NCBI RefSeq assembly: GCF_000175215.2
Contig: NC_014816.1
Coordinates: 1,423,001 to 1,487,000, forward strand
Source of the DNA: Asticcacaulis excentricus CB 48
GTDB lineage: Bacteria; Pseudomonadota; Alphaproteobacteria; Caulobacterales; Caulobacteraceae
DNA: 64,000 nucleotides
Reading direction: 5' to 3'
In this document: piece after piece, positions 17,002-25,330 of the stretch
Numbering within the stretch: the first letter of the stretch is position 1
How the letters are laid out: the number at the start of each line of letters is the position of its first letter
Program-made: the position numbers and the translations under genes
The notes under the pieces: generated by a model
Databases searched by the model: none
Seen by the model: the letters and a program-made list of their open reading frames with translations, nothing else
What the model was told of the DNA's origin: nothing

Positions 17002-18633
17002 ATGAAATCCATGCTTTTGGCGGGCTTCTTCAGCTTGTGCGCCACTATGGCTCTAGCCGAAACCCGCACCTATCACCTGACTATCTCGCCGGTCCAGTCC
17101 ATCATTGGCGGCAAACCCGTACCCAAGATCGCCGTCAATGGCACCATTCCCGGCCCCGTCCTGCGCTTTACCGAAGGCGACGAGGCTGTGATCCATGTGA
17201 CCAACCGCTTGAAAACCCCGACCTCAGTCCACTGGCACGGCCTGCTGCTTCCGGGTGTAATGGACGGCGCGCCGGGCTTTAACGGCTTCAAAGGCATAGC
17301 CCCTGGTGAGACCTTCACCTATCGTTTCCCGATCCGGCAGTCGGGCACCTACTGGTATCATTCGCATTCTTTGGGGCAGGAGGCAGACGGCCTCTACGCC
17401 GGCATTGTCATAGCTCCCAAGACACCGGCCCCCATTTCCGCCGACCGCGACTATGTGGTGCTGCTCTCCGACTTTCATCAGGACAGCGCTGCACGTATTC
17501 AAGCCAACCTCAAAAAGTCTTCCGACTATTATCAGTATAAGCGCCGCACCGTGAGCGATCTGATTGAGGACGCGCATGCACAGGGGATTGGTAAAGCTCT
17601 AAAATCAGCCGGCGAGTGGGGGAAGATGCGTATGCTCCCCACCGACCTGTCCGACGTCACCGGCTACCGCTTTCTCGTCAACGGCCTAACGAATGAGCAG
17701 AACTGGACGGGCCTGTTCCGGCCGGGTGAGCAGGTGCGCCTTCGCTTTATCAACGCCTCGGCCATGACGATGTACGATGTACGCATCCCGGGCCTGAAAA
17801 TGACGGTTGTCGCGGCCGATGGCCGACCGGTACAGCCGGTTGAGGTGGATGAATTCCGCTTCGGCAATGCCGAAACCTATGATGTCATTGTAACCCCGCG
17901 CGAAGAGCGTGCCTATACGATTGCAGCCGAGTCGCTCGATCGCGAGGGCTTTGCGCTTGGGACCCTCGCCCCGCACGAAGGGATGACCGGCGAACTCCCC
18001 GTGCATCGCCCGCGTGCTTTGCTCAAAATGGGCGACATGAATATGGACGTCATGATGCGCGACGACCCCCACATGGATATGAGCCAGATGGACCATGACA
18101 GCGGTTGGGCCGACACGGGCGCACCCAAAGGGGCCGTGGTGCTCAACTATTCTCAATTGAAAAGCTTGACCCCTCGGAGTGACACGCGCGCTCCCACGCG
18201 CTTTATCAAAGTGGTGCTGGGCGGTAATATGGAGCGCTATATCTGGACCATAAACGGGAAAACCTTTTCCCCCGAAGACGGCATTGCGTTGGGCTATAAT
18301 GAGCGGGTGCGGCTGATCTACGTCAATGAAACCATGATGGCCCATCCCCTGCATTTGCACGGCATGTTCGTACAGCTTGAGAACGGGCAGGACGCGGATC
18401 GCATGCCAGACAAGCACACGGTGATCGTGCCGCCGGGTCAGACCGTGTCGGTTCTACTTTCGGCTACCGAGCCCGGTGACTGGCCCTATCACTGCCACCT
18501 GTTGTTCCATATGCAGTCGGGAATGATGACGACCTTACGCGTCGCTGCACCGGAAGCGGGTTTTATACCCCCGACGGCGCAACCCGCTCCGAACCACACG
18601 CCACACGGGGAAGGCCATGATGAACATCATTAA
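17002..18633 (+). CDS. copA: Copper-resistance multicopper oxidase CopA
   Basis: 543-residue periplasmic multicopper oxidase. I chose the ATG at 17002, which has an AGGAAA RBS and opens directly into the signal peptide (MKSMLLAGFFSLCATMALA); an ATG 33 bp upstream only adds a non-signal extension. The three cupredoxin domains carry the copper ligands: SVHWHG, GTYWYHSHS, HPLHLHGMF and WPYHCHLLFHMQSGM. A Met/Asp/His-rich segment (about residues 345-370, MGDMNMDVMM and MDMSQMDHD) is typical of CopA/PcoA and absent from laccases. It probably oxidises or sequesters Cu(I) in the periplasm. The 3' end overlaps copB by 17 bases. Confidence 0.93.
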   Translation: MKSMLLAGFFSLCATMALAETRTYHLTISPVQSIIGGKPVPKIAVNGTIPGPVLRFTEGDEAVIHVTNRLKTPTSVHWHGLLLPGVMDGAPGFNGFKGIAPGETFTYRFPIRQSGTYWYHSHSLGQEADGLYAGIVIAPKTPAPISADRDYVVLLSDFHQDSAARIQANLKKSSDYYQYKRRTVSDLIEDAHAQGIGKALKSAGEWGKMRMLPTDLSDVTGYRFLVNGLTNEQNWTGLFRPGEQVRLRFINASAMTMYDVRIPGLKMTVVAADGRPVQPVEVDEFRFGNAETYDVIVTPREERAYTIAAESLDREGFALGTLAPHEGMTGELPVHRPRALLKMGDMNMDVMMRDDPHMDMSQMDHDSGWADTGAPKGAVVLNYSQLKSLTPRSDTRAPTRFIKVVLGGNMERYIWTINGKTFSPEDGIALGYNERVRLIYVNETMMAHPLHLHGMFVQLENGQDADRMPDKHTVIVPPGQTVSVLLSATEPGDWPYHCHLLFHMQSGMMTTLRVAAPEAGFIPPTAQPAPNHTPHGEGHDEHH

Positions 18634-19309
18634 AATAACGGCTCTGTGCCTGCTGCTCCCCTCAGCCGCGTTAGCCCAACACGACCATTCGGCCACCTAT
18701 CACGCCGTGTGGCTGGAAACCGCCTTCAGCCGGCACGAGGGGAAGGAGACGGCCTATTGGGAGGCCGACGGCTGGGTCGGTGGCGATACGCACAAGCTTT
18801 GGCTCAAAAGCGAAGGCAAGGTGGGTGACGCCCGGAAGAATGGCGACGTCTGGGCTCTCTACAGCCGCAATGTGTCAACCTTCTGGGACATGCAGATTGG
18901 TGTGCGTCACGATTTCGGGGAAGGGGATCGCAACTGGTTGGCCATAGGGGTAAACGGGCTCGCACCCTATTTCTTCGAGACCGAGGCGCATCTGCTCGTG
19001 GGTGAAGAAGGCACCGTCGGCGCGCGGTTGCGGCAGGAAAACGATGTGCTGTTGACTAATCGGCTGATCCTGTCGCCGTCTTTGGAAGTCAATGCGGTCA
19101 GTCAGGCCGACACACAGCGCGGCACGGGTTCGGGTCTGACCGATGCGACAGCGGCCCTGAAACTGCGCTATGAGGTCAACCGGCGCTTTGCACCCTACGT
19201 GCAGCTTGATCATCAGCGCAAATTGGGAGAGACGGCCGAATGGGCGCGCGCTGCGGGAAATATGACTGAAGACAGTCGCATAAGCATCGGAATACGCTGG
19301 CTATTCTGA
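18617..19309 (+). CDS. copB: Copper-resistance outer-membrane protein CopB
   Basis: 230-residue protein with a signal peptide (about residues 1-21) and a mature N-terminus HDHSATYHAVWLETAF. The rest is an alternating outer-membrane beta-barrel (DMQIGVRHDFGEGDRNWLAIGVNGLAPYFFETEAHLLVGEEG, ending SRISIGIRWLF with a terminal Phe). This is the CopB/PcoB family. It lacks the long Met-rich repeat region of the Pseudomonas protein. It starts inside the copA coding region behind GGGGAAGG, so it is co-translated with copA. A strong terminator follows at 19320. Confidence 0.92.
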   Translation: MMNIIKITALCLLLPSAALAQHDHSATYHAVWLETAFSRHEGKETAYWEADGWVGGDTHKLWLKSEGKVGDARKNGDVWALYSRNVSTFWDMQIGVRHDFGEGDRNWLAIGVNGLAPYFFETEAHLLVGEEGTVGARLRQENDVLLTNRLILSPSLEVNAVSQADTQRGTGSGLTDATAALKLRYEVNRRFAPYVQLDHQRKLGETAEWARAAGNMTEDSRISIGIRWLF

Positions 19310-19319
19310 TAAATGAAAA

Positions 19320-19345
19320 CGGCGTCCGGATCGCTTCGGACGCCG
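19320..19345. terminator. Bidirectional terminator between copB and the porin gene
   Basis: A perfect 9-bp stem, CGGCGTCCG (19320-19328) with CGGACGCCG (19337-19345), and an 8-nt loop. It lies 10 bp after the copB stop and 22 bp from the stop of the convergent porin gene. T/A-rich flanks on both sides suit termination in both directions. Confidence 0.85.
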
Positions 19346-19367
19346 AAATTTCACTCTGTCTCCAACA

Positions 19368-20582
19368 TTACAGCTTGTATTCCAGACCAACCCACACCTT
19401 GCGTCGCGACGCCGGCATTGAGGAGTCCGCGCGCTCGAAATCGGCATATTTGACACTGACCGTCAGGTTCTTGGTCAGAGCCGTCGAGGCCAGCGCATCC
19501 CATTCTTTGCCCACGGCGCGGCTGTTACGATCCGTCTTGAAATCGTGATAGCTGAGGGTCAGGGTCGGCTTCTTAAAGGGGCCGATCTGGGTCGGATGAG
19601 CATAAGTGGTCGTGAAATTTAGATCGTTCAGACCATCCGGCAGCATCTTGTTGCCATTGGTTGAAAAGGCGTCGGCCCAGCCACGGACATTGTGCGCGCT
19701 GCCGATGGGGGTGATGAAGCCGCGCACCCCATTGCCTTCATTCTTCTCATATGCCGCGACGACCTTCCAGCGTCCATGATTGACGCCCACCTCGCCGTTC
19801 ACGGCCTTGAGGCTGAAATCGCTGGGGTTATTACCGTGCTCGACCTGCTTGGCGATGACACCGGCATACGTCAGTTTCGTCGTTTTGCTCAGCGGTTTTT
19901 CACCGCTGAACCGCAGGCCAGTCGTCAGGGTTGAGTTATAGGCCGAATTCTTGAAATCGAGCGCATAGACAAAGCCTTGTACTTTCATGGCCGGGCTTGC
20001 CGCATAGCCGACATTTAGAATGTGGCTGTCGGAATCCCAGTCGGCATATTCGCCCGCGGTGCGGTTGATCTTGGTCAGATAGGCATAGGTCGACGACCAC
20101 TTGCCCTTTTTAACGTCCAGACGTAGAGCATCGAAGGTCATTTCGTCCTGACGCCACCCGGAATTGCCAACAAAACGGTTGTCGTCGATCAGGATGCGCT
20201 GACGCCCGGCCGTCAGTGTCGTCGCTACATTGGGCGTCCAGGTCAGTTGCAGGCGGTTAAGTTCGGTGACTTCCGGGTCGTTGACCGAGGCATAGGTCGT
20301 CTTGCCATTATAACCCGAATTATAGTCGTCCTTGACTGCGCGCACGTCCTCGAATTCAACGAGGATCTTGACCTTGCCGAACTGACCGCTCTCGAAACCA
20401 ACACGATTGCGCCACGTCAGGGAGCTGGCGTCATTCAATCCGGCTTGCGACACGCTTTCGCTACGCAGGCGGGACTCAAGGATGGGTTTGGACTTGGCGA
20501 GAGCTTCGGAAAAGCTTTCAGCGTGTGCACCGCCGGCGATACCGGCCAAGGCGAGGGTGCTGAGCGAAACGCGAACAATCAT
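19368..20582 (-). CDS. Outer-membrane porin, alginate-export/Opr-like beta-barrel
   Basis: 404 residues: a signal peptide (MIVRVSLSTLALAGIAGGAHA), then a continuous beta-barrel pattern. It includes SLTWRNRVGFESGQFGKVKILVEFEDVRAV, ELNRLQLTWTPNVATTLTAGRQRILIDDNRFVGNSGWRQDEMTFDALRLDV, and the final strand KVWVGLEYKL. The GRQ-ildn-RFVG-x-WRQ block is characteristic of the alginate-export (AlgE-like) porin group seen in many Caulobacterales. The substrate is unknown. It lies 118 bp downstream of a LacI regulator and an MHS transporter gene on the same strand, so it is probably the outer-membrane part of the same uptake unit. Confidence 0.75.
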   Translation of the reverse strand: MIVRVSLSTLALAGIAGGAHAESFSEALAKSKPILESRLRSESVSQAGLNDASSLTWRNRVGFESGQFGKVKILVEFEDVRAVKDDYNSGYNGKTTYASVNDPEVTELNRLQLTWTPNVATTLTAGRQRILIDDNRFVGNSGWRQDEMTFDALRLDVKKGKWSSTYAYLTKINRTAGEYADWDSDSHILNVGYAASPAMKVQGFVYALDFKNSAYNSTLTTGLRFSGEKPLSKTTKLTYAGVIAKQVEHGNNPSDFSLKAVNGEVGVNHGRWKVVAAYEKNEGNGVRGFITPIGSAHNVRGWADAFSTNGNKMLPDGLNDLNFTTTYAHPTQIGPFKKPTLTLSYHDFKTDRNSRAVGKEWDALASTALTKNLTVSVKYADFERADSSMPASRRKVWVGLEYKL

Positions 20583-20700
20583 AGACGTACTCCAACTGGT
20601 GCGCGCCTTCCGAAACGTATGAAGCAGGTCCGGACACAGAGGCGCGTACTTTCGATGAAAATAAGCCTCTCATAAAAATGGTAATTTTTTGCAAACGCCG

Positions 20701-21690
20701 TTACGGGAGCGTTCGCGTCGATTCCCGAACGATCAGAGTCGTGTCAAAAACGACACGTGCAGGAGTGCCGGTTTCCCGTTGCAGCAGGCGATCCACAGCC
20801 TCATTGGCCATGTCTTCAATGGGCATTTCGACCGTCGTTAGGGCCGGAGCCGAGGTACCGACCCACGGCGCATCGCCAAAGCCGATGACCGATAGGTCGT
20901 CCGGCACCCTTAGGCCACTTCGCGCGGCGCGCCGCACAACAGCCAGCGCAATCTGATCCGTGCCGGCGAAGATGGCCGTGACGTCGCGGCGGTCGATAGC
21001 CTCACCCACGGTGGGCTCCAAATCGTCCGAAAATGCGGTTTCCACATGAAATACGCACTCGGCCTCGTCGTTTAAACCAGAGCGAAAGCCCTCGCAACGT
21101 TCGATCATACTGCTGAGGCTCATTGGGCCTGAGACGAGTCCGACCTTGCGGTGCCCGCCCTTGAGAAGATGCGCCGCCGCCTGCTGTCCCCCGCCAAAAT
21201 AGTCAGCCAGCACCAGAGATAGACCCGTTGCCTTGCGGTCCATCACCACGGTCGGCAAGCCCGGCGTTACGGTTTGGGCGTCGAGATCCTGCACCGGAAA
21301 CCACACCAGCCCGTCGGCCCCGCGCTCGATCAGGCTGGCTATGGCCTGCTGCTCAAGGCCGATATCCCCTTCGGTATCCGCAATAATCACATAATGGCCG
21401 CTGGCACGTGCCCTGCGCATGACGGCCTGCGCCAGAGCGGTGAAAAAGGGATTGGCAAAGTCCGGCAGGATAAGGCCCAGCGTTCCCGTGCGGCCGGTAC
21501 GCACCGCCCGCGCCGACAGGTTCTGACGATAACCCAGATCGGCAGCGACCCTGAGGATATGGGCTCGCACCTCTCTACCCAGCGAACCTGTGCCATTGAT
21601 GGCATACGACGCACTGGCCAAAGAGACGTCAGCGGCTCGGGCCACGTCTTTCAGCGTGATACGCTTTGCGGTGCCCCCCTCGTTTGCCAT
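20701..21690 (-). CDS. LacI-family transcriptional regulator
   Basis: 329 residues with an N-terminal LacI helix-turn-helix and hinge (ITLKDVARAADVSLASASYAINGTGSLGREVRAHILRVAADLGY). A periplasmic-binding-protein-like effector domain follows (LGLILPDFANPFFTALAQAV, DGLVWFP, AIFAGTDQIALAVVRRA, VPDDLSVIGFGDAPW). It starts 2 bp after the MHS transporter gene, so it very likely regulates its own operon. A candidate operator is the dyad at 23032-23047 upstream of the transporter. The effector is unknown. Confidence 0.92.
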   Translation of the reverse strand: MANEGGTAKRITLKDVARAADVSLASASYAINGTGSLGREVRAHILRVAADLGYRQNLSARAVRTGRTGTLGLILPDFANPFFTALAQAVMRRARASGHYVIIADTEGDIGLEQQAIASLIERGADGLVWFPVQDLDAQTVTPGLPTVVMDRKATGLSLVLADYFGGGQQAAAHLLKGGHRKVGLVSGPMSLSSMIERCEGFRSGLNDEAECVFHVETAFSDDLEPTVGEAIDRRDVTAIFAGTDQIALAVVRRAARSGLRVPDDLSVIGFGDAPWVGTSAPALTTVEMPIEDMANEAVDRLLQRETGTPARVVFDTTLIVRESTRTLP

Positions 21691-21692
21691 GC

Positions 21693-22979
21693 TCAGACCT
21701 CGTCCTTGCCTGAGGCAAAGATGCAGACCAGCGTGACCAGCGCCGCCACCAAAAGGTAATAGCCAACATGGCTCAGCCCATAGTTTGCCTGAAGCCAGGT
21801 GGCGGCATAGGGGGCCAGCGACGCCCCAACGATGCCTGCAAAATTGAAGGTGAGGGAGGCCCCTGTATAGCGCACATTTGCCGGGAAGGGGGCCGCCAGC
21901 GCCGTGCCGATCAGGGCATAGGTCATGCCCATCAGCGCCATGGCGGCAATAGAAAAGACAAAAATGCCGCCCTCGTTGCCCATCAACGGGGCCAAGGCGA
22001 ACGAGAAGGCCGCAATCAACGCGGTAGTCAGGATCAGGATTTCGCGACGACCAAAGCGCTCCGCCAGCTTGGCCGACAGCGGTATAAACAGACCAAAAGC
22101 GATCGAGCCCAAAATCTGAACCTCAAGAGCCTTCACAAACGGAATTTTCAGCACCTTAACATTGTACGAGAGGAGCCACGCGCTGCCGATATAGAAGAGG
22201 ACAAAGGTCACCAGCGCCACAAAGGTTCCGAGGAACAACGAGCGCTTATGCCGGCCGAAGATTTCGACCAGCGGCACCTTGACGCGTTCTTCCTTGTCGA
22301 TAGCGGCCTGAAACTCCGGCGTCTCGGTGATCGACAGGCGCACCCACAGGCCAACCCCGATAAGCGCCAGAGAGGCGATGAACGGCACGCGCCAGCCCCA
22401 GGTCAGTAGGTCCTCCTGCGAAATGAAGTGCAGCAGCACCCAGAAGGCCCCGGACGACAGCAGCAGACCGATGGGGGCCCCCAGTTGCGGGAACATACCG
22501 TACCACGACCGCTTGCCTTCCGGCGCATTTTCGGTGGCCAGCAGTACCGCGCCTCCCCATTCGCCGCCCAGACCAAAGCCTTGCCCGAAACGGCACAGGG
22601 ACAGAAGGACCGGTGCAACCACGCCGATCTGCGCATAGCTGGGCAAGCAGCCGATAAGGACCGTGGAAATTCCCATGGTCAGCAGCGCCGCCACCAGCGT
22701 CGCCTTTCGTCCAATACGGTCGCCGAAATGCCCGAACACCATAGCCCCAACCGGACGGGCAAAAAAGGCGATGGAAAAGGTGGCGAAGGACTGCAGCAGG
22801 GCCGAGGTCGGGTCGCTGGTCGGAAAGAACAGGGATGGAAAGACCAAAACGGCCGCTGTGGCATAGACGTAGAAGTCGAAAAATTCGATGGTCGTGCCGA
22901 TCAGGCTGGCCAAAAGGACCTGCGCCGGTGAGTTGACGGGCTTGTGGCCGGTGATAGTCGCCGGTGTAGCGTTGGACAT
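21693..22979 (-). CDS. MHS-family MFS transporter (metabolite:proton symporter)
   Basis: 428 residues with twelve membrane segments. It carries the metabolite:H+ symporter subfamily signatures: IGTTIEFFDFYVYATAA in helix 1, ARPVGAMVFGHFGDRIGRKATL between helices 2 and 3, and RFGQGFGLGGEWGGAVLLATENAPEGKR in helix 4. Members (ShiA, ProP, KgtP) move organic acids, osmolytes or sugar-related compounds with protons. The substrate here cannot be read from sequence. The linkage with a LacI regulator and an alginate-export-type porin makes a sugar-derived acid one possibility. Confidence 0.88.
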   Translation of the reverse strand: MSNATPATITGHKPVNSPAQVLLASLIGTTIEFFDFYVYATAAVLVFPSLFFPTSDPTSALLQSFATFSIAFFARPVGAMVFGHFGDRIGRKATLVAALLTMGISTVLIGCLPSYAQIGVVAPVLLSLCRFGQGFGLGGEWGGAVLLATENAPEGKRSWYGMFPQLGAPIGLLLSSGAFWVLLHFISQEDLLTWGWRVPFIASLALIGVGLWVRLSITETPEFQAAIDKEERVKVPLVEIFGRHKRSLFLGTFVALVTFVLFYIGSAWLLSYNVKVLKIPFVKALEVQILGSIAFGLFIPLSAKLAERFGRREILILTTALIAAFSFALAPLMGNEGGIFVFSIAAMALMGMTYALIGTALAAPFPANVRYTGASLTFNFAGIVGASLAPYAATWLQANYGLSHVGYYLLVAALVTLVCIFASGKDEV

Positions 22980-23031
22980 GGACGGAATCCCGAAATCCCT
23001 GTGATTTGATTGCTGTTCCGCCTAACGCATT

Positions 23032-23047
23032 TTCCGCCGTAGCGGAA
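23032..23047. promoter_or_regulatory. Candidate LacI operator upstream of the MHS transporter
   Basis: An inverted repeat TTCCGC-CGTA-GCGGAA, 53-68 bp upstream of the transporter ATG at 22979. A further TTCCGCC copy lies about 16 bp away, at 23016-23022. Position and symmetry suit an operator for the LacI protein encoded two bases after the transporter. The assignment is inferred; the sequence is not a canonical LacI-family operator. Confidence 0.4.
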
Positions 23048-23128
23048 GCCTGACATCTGCAAGACGCCGCATGGCGCGCTTATTTTGAGCCGCTTACAGT
23101 GGCGCATCGGAATTGAAGGAGATTTTTC

Positions 23129-23554
23129 ATGACCTCACTATGGAGACCCAGCGCGGCTTTGTTCGCGGTTTCGGTGCTTCTGGGGGCCTGCTCTGCGGAA
23201 CGCTCTCAGCCCGCGGCTGAAGAAGTGGCCCAAAGCCCCCTGAGCGAAACGCCGGCATCGGCTGTCTCGTCAAGCGCCTCCGCCTTTGACTATGCCGGGC
23301 GCTGGAAAGGCGTGGAGGGCACCTACATGACCGTCATGCCGCAACTGGACACGACCTATCAGGTGGTGATCGCCGATCTGGATGGACCCAAAACCTATGT
23401 GGGGACGCTGCAAGCCGACGGTTTGCATATCGAGCGCAATGGTGCGCCTGCGGTTATCGTGCCCGGTGACGGCGAGGCAACCGGCATGAAATGGCTGACG
23501 GAAAAGTCCGACTGTTTGGTCGTGGCCGTCAACGAAGGCTATTGCCGCGATTAA
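23129..23554 (+). CDS. Small lipoprotein of unknown function
   Basis: 141 residues with a lipoprotein signal peptide ending in the lipobox LLGAC (lipidated Cys near residue 21). A Ser/Ala/Glu/Pro-rich linker runs to about residue 50. A compact C-terminal domain of about 90 residues follows (YAGRWKGVEGTYMTVMPQ, YQVVIADLDGPKTYVGTLQADGLHIER), ending with two Cys residues (SDCLVVAVNEGYC) that could form a disulfide. The RBS AAGGAG is well placed. The family is not recognised. It is transcribed alone, divergent from the MHS operon. Confidence 0.75.
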   Translation: MTSLWRPSAALFAVSVLLGACSAERSQPAAEEVAQSPLSETPASAVSSSASAFDYAGRWKGVEGTYMTVMPQLDTTYQVVIADLDGPKTYVGTLQADGLHIERNGAPAVIVPGDGEATGMKWLTEKSDCLVVAVNEGYCRD

Positions 23555-23560
23555 AAAAGC

Positions 23561-23580
23561 CGGCTCCGTTTGCAGAGCCG
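23561..23580. terminator. Bidirectional terminator between the lipoprotein and response-regulator genes
   Basis: Stem CGGCTC (23561-23566) with GAGCCG (23575-23580). The plus strand continues into a T-rich run (ACTTCCTTTTTG), and the minus strand into GCTTTTTTAA. It lies between two convergent genes. Confidence 0.75.
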
Positions 23581-23607
23581 ACTTCCTTTTTGTGGCTGTG
23601 CGACCTG

Positions 23608-24375
23608 TTAGGAGGCCATCAGGCGGATGGCCGTATTGATCAGTTCGACCGGGCGGAACGGTTTCTGGATTTCAGCGTCGGCCCCGGCGGCCATGGCGGC
23701 CGACGTCGCGCGGTCCGAGCTGACGCGCGCATCCAGTCCCGCCGACATCGCCAGAATCCGCACATTGGGCCAGGTCGATTTGATGACGCGAATCCCCTGA
23801 AGTCCGCCCATGCCCGGCATGAAGATGTCCGAGACGATCAGATCAACGTGGGCGATGTCTTCGTTGTCTAGCGCCTCTTCCATGCTGTGCGCAATCGATA
23901 CGCGGTAGCCGTTATCCGACAGGGTCTGCGCGGTCAGGGTGGCCACGGTGTGGCTGTCGTCGATGACCAGAGCGTGCTTGCGCTTGCGGCCCTCGGAGGC
24001 GTCAGCCTGCGCCGACTCGACGATGGCGCGCATCTGTTGACGCGAAAAGGGCTTGCGCAGAACGTAATCGACATTGGTGCTGCGCGCCAGTTTCAGCGTA
24101 CTGTCCACCGAAGCGTCACGCGATCCGGCAGTCATGATGGCGATGGTGGCGTCCAATGCGCGGTCGCGGATTTGCGTGATATGGTCAAGGCTGTTGTCTT
24201 CGCCTAGAAACACATCAACGAAAATCAGGTTCGGCCGTTGCTGCAACAGCACGTCGTGACATTCGGCAAGGGAGCGCGCCACCACATAGTCCCAGTCTTC
24301 GTCCTTGAGCATCCGCCCGACGATGTTTGCCTGGGTCATGCTGTCTTCGATAACCAGCGCCAGTCCTTCAGCCAT
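23608..24375 (-). CDS. Twin-receiver response regulator without an output domain
   Basis: 255 residues when started at the ATG at 24375, which has a GAGG-type RBS just upstream. A longer frame to 24426 exists but lacks an RBS. Two CheY-like domains lie in tandem. The first (about residues 5-120) has acidic residues in ALVIEDS, the phospho-acceptor Asp in LIFVDVF and the Lys in LRKPF. The second (about 133-250) has VIDDS, the acceptor in LIVSDIFMPG and the Lys in IQKPF. No DNA-binding or enzymatic domain follows. It may act by protein contact or as a phosphate sink. No partner kinase is adjacent. Confidence 0.88.
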   Translation of the reverse strand: MAEGLALVIEDSMTQANIVGRMLKDEDWDYVVARSLAECHDVLLQQRPNLIFVDVFLGEDNSLDHITQIRDRALDATIAIMTAGSRDASVDSTLKLARSTNVDYVLRKPFSRQQMRAIVESAQADASEGRKRKHALVIDDSHTVATLTAQTLSDNGYRVSIAHSMEEALDNEDIAHVDLIVSDIFMPGMGGLQGIRVIKSTWPNVRILAMSAGLDARVSSDRATSAAMAAGADAEIQKPFRPVELINTAIRLMAS

Positions 24376-24495
24376 TCTTGCCTCGTTTAGATGAGCCGCA
24401 CGGGGTGCGAAAAGGGATTGGCACACTCAATACAATGTTATTCTTAATAATTCCCCCTGTGGAGCATTCTGTGGAACCTCTAGGGCTCATCCGCG

Positions 24496-24580
24496 AAAAA
24501 AAGCCGCGCGAAAAACGCACGGCCTTAAGTCGATACAGGGAGGAAAGCCCCGAAGGGCAACGGTGCAGGACACCGCATAT
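24496..24580 (-). ncRNA. Candidate small RNA of about 85 nt with C-rich open segment and terminator
   Basis: The predicted transcript starts near 24580. In order it has: a hairpin with CGGTG/CACCG arms (complement of 24561-24575); a short GCCC-UUCG-GGGC hairpin (24547-24558); an unpaired C/U-rich stretch with CCUCCC (complement of 24538-24543) that could pair with Shine-Dalgarno sequences; and a terminator with an 8-bp stem (24503-24510 with 24516-24523) followed by seven U. A good promoter precedes it. No open frame of note lies inside. The layout resembles alphaproteobacterial sRNAs with anti-SD loops, but I cannot assign a family. Confidence 0.62.
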
Positions 24581-24584
24581 CAAC

Positions 24585-24613
24585 ACCATACAATTGGTTG
24601 ACCAAAAATTCAA
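24585..24613 (-). promoter_or_regulatory. Sigma-70-type promoter of the candidate small RNA
   Basis: On the minus strand TTGAAT (24608-24613) and TATGGT (24585-24590) are separated by 17 bp, placing +1 near 24580. Further upstream, GGAAA (24659-24663) and CGTT (24639-24642) are 16 bp apart, close to the general-stress ECF promoter pattern of alphaproteobacteria (GGAAC-N16-CGTT). A second, stress-linked start near 24632 is possible but weaker. Confidence 0.55.
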
Positions 24614-24819
24614 CTGTAAAATGCCTTTCAGTTTTAAAAACGTTAGCCCCTTTTCTGTTTTCCATTAATCCGACGTCGAAGACGATCGAATAGGATTCAA
24701 CCTGGCTCCCATTGGGCGAAAGACGACCAGCCAGGGCAGGGGAGACACTAAGCGGGAGCTAAATGATTACCAATTACTGGGCCATGTAGACCCGGGGAAT
24801 GCTGAAGGCGGCATCGAAA

Positions 24820-25262
24820 GAGTTGAACGCCCCGCAGACCCGCCAATAACGGGCTTGCTAGACACGCGGCCGGCGCTTCTTACGTGTCGTCCAGAGGCCT
24901 TGCTCAACCATCCACAGCCGATCAGCGGCCGGAATCGGCATAACGTTCGCGGATGATCGCCAAAGCTTCGGCGCGAACTTCGTCAGGCTTGCGCCGGTTG
25001 CTCCGCGGGCCGCGCTGCTTTGATACCAAACCGTTAACGCCGAACGTCCGGTAGGCTTGGAGCAGCCGAAGCGTCTGGCGCCGGCTAAGGCCTAGAATAT
25101 CTGCCGCGGCTTGGGCGGTGAGGCGCTCGTGGTCGAGATCGCGTAGAACCTCGAATCGCGCCAACTCTTTGTCGCTCATGATGCGAACTGCCATCTTTAA
25201 CACCTCCAGCTAAAAAGCTGGAGAGTGACATTCCTAATTGGTTTAGGGGTGACATTCTCATA
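24820..25262 (-). mobile_element. ISNCY-type insertion sequence remnant (transposase N-terminal part)
   Basis: The frame 24922-25203 encodes the N-terminal helix-turn-helix of an ISNCY-like transposase (HERLTAQAAADILGLSRRQTLRLLQAYRTFGVNGLVSKQRGPRSNRR). A stop follows RYADSGR. After a deletion and frame change, the next recognisable stretch, LWMVEQGLWTTRKKRRPRV, runs to about 24845 and then ends. The catalytic DDE region is absent. Upstream of the ATG, 25224-25262 carries two GTGACATTC copies around a CTAATTGGTTTAG segment, as found at ends of this IS type. Only the left end and the first third of the element survive. Confidence 0.75.
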
Positions 25263-25330
25263 TGGGCGCTACACCAATATATCGCATAATATAGATTATG
25301 GGAAATAAATTGCCGTGCGACTGACAGGGC

